A stretch of 6,591 nt of DNA, taken from positions 1 to 6,591 of the forward strand of contig JAAYKT010000274.1 in the NCBI GenBank assembly GCA_012522255.1, read 5' to 3'. Source of the DNA: Clostridiales bacterium. GTDB lineage: Bacteria > Bacillota > Clostridia > Lutisporales > Lutisporaceae. Positions 6,207-6,591 of the stretch are shown one piece after another; position 1 is the first letter of the stretch, and the number at the start of each line of letters is the position of its first letter. The notes under the pieces were generated by a model. It was given only the letters and a program-made list of their open reading frames with translations. It searched no databases and was not told the origin of the DNA. Position numbers and translations under genes: made by a program.

Positions 6207-6591
6207 GTTTCACCTATCCTTTGAGTAATAAAAAGGCATTGAAAAGCATTGACCTAACTATAAATAGTGGCGAATTTGCAGTGATCTGCGGCAAATCCGG
6301 ATCGGGTAAAAGCACTTTGATACGCCATTTAAAAACTGTGTTGACACCCCACGGAATAAAGAAAGGAGAGATACTCTACTTCGGGCAACCTTTGGAAAAC
6401 ATACCCCATGTCACTCAAGTATCGGAGATCGGTTATGTCTTTCAAAGCCCGGATAACCAGATTGTAACAGACAAGGTTTGGCATGAGTTGGCTTTTGGTT
6501 TGGAAAGCTTAGGTTATGATAACGGTAAAATTCGGCTAAAAGTTGCGGATATGGCAAGTTTCTTTGGCATTCAGGATCGTTTCTATTATGA
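6179..6591 (+). CDS. Energy-coupling factor ATPase (EcfA type), N-terminal part, 3' truncated
   Basis: This is a cytoplasmic ABC-type ATPase that powers an ECF transporter. 137 residues are visible and no stop is reached before the right edge. The start MGVYKIRDLSFTYP is a typical A-loop region with the aromatic Tyr13. Walker A is GKSGSGKST (38-46) and the Q-loop is GYVFQSPDNQIV with Gln89. VWHELAFGLESLG follows, matching the E-[DL]-x-A-F-G block of ECF ATPases. The LSGGQ signature, Walker B and switch histidine lie beyond the window, so catalytic completeness cannot be judged. The overlap with ecfT points to one coupled unit. ECF modules usually have two ATPases or one fused double ATPase; which holds here cannot be seen. 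Confidence 0.93.
   Translation, partial: MGVYKIRDLSFTYPLSNKKALKSIDLTINSGEFAVICGKSGSGKSTLIRHLKTVLTPHGIKKGEILYFGQPLENIPHVTQVSEIGYVFQSPDNQIVTDKVWHELAFGLESLGYDNGKIRLKVADMASFFGIQDRFYY

Noticed and set aside
1221..6591. CRISPR array, tRNA, rRNA, insertion-sequence ends or a defence system
   Set aside because: I saw no regularly spaced repeats, cloverleaf sequence, transposase motif or terminal inverted repeats; the region reads as a metabolic transport locus.

Overview
The window looks like chromosome of an anaerobic, low-GC Gram-positive bacterium, most likely a Clostridia-type Firmicute. The support is an oxygen-sensitive class III ribonucleotide reductase, a cobalamin riboswitch with a Rho-independent terminator, strong AGGAGG-type ribosome binding sites, an S-layer-homology (SLH) anchored surface protein, and an ECF-type vitamin transporter. 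All genes are on the + strand.

Layout: (1) 1-1220 is the 3' part of nrdD, cut by the left edge. (2) 1221-1741 is non-coding. It holds a weak promoter candidate, a full cobalamin riboswitch aptamer (about 1300-1463), a very strong terminator hairpin (1531-1564) and a second terminator-like hairpin (1631-1668). (3) 1742-4474 encodes a 910-residue exported protein: signal peptide, DUF4430 domain, Ig-like domain, alpha/alpha-barrel of the prenyltransferase/transcobalamin type, second DUF4430 domain and three SLH repeats. (4) 4544-5326 encodes a 260-residue membrane-anchored protein with one C-terminal DUF4430 domain. (5) 5316-6206 encodes an EcfT-type transmembrane coupling protein. (6) 6179-6591 is the start of an ECF ATPase gene, cut by the right edge. 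Genes 4-6 overlap and are probably co-translated.

How it may work together: the alpha-barrel followed by a DUF4430 beta-domain is the domain order of the animal cobalamin carriers intrinsic factor and transcobalamin. Its place directly downstream of a B12 riboswitch and upstream of an ECF transporter suggests a corrinoid capture and import system. In this model the SLH protein captures corrinoid in the cell wall, the tethered DUF4430 protein passes it on at the membrane, and the ECF module imports it. No substrate-specific S component lies inside the window; it may be downstream or elsewhere. The domain calls and riboswitch come from the sequence and family knowledge; corrinoid binding and the relay are inference.
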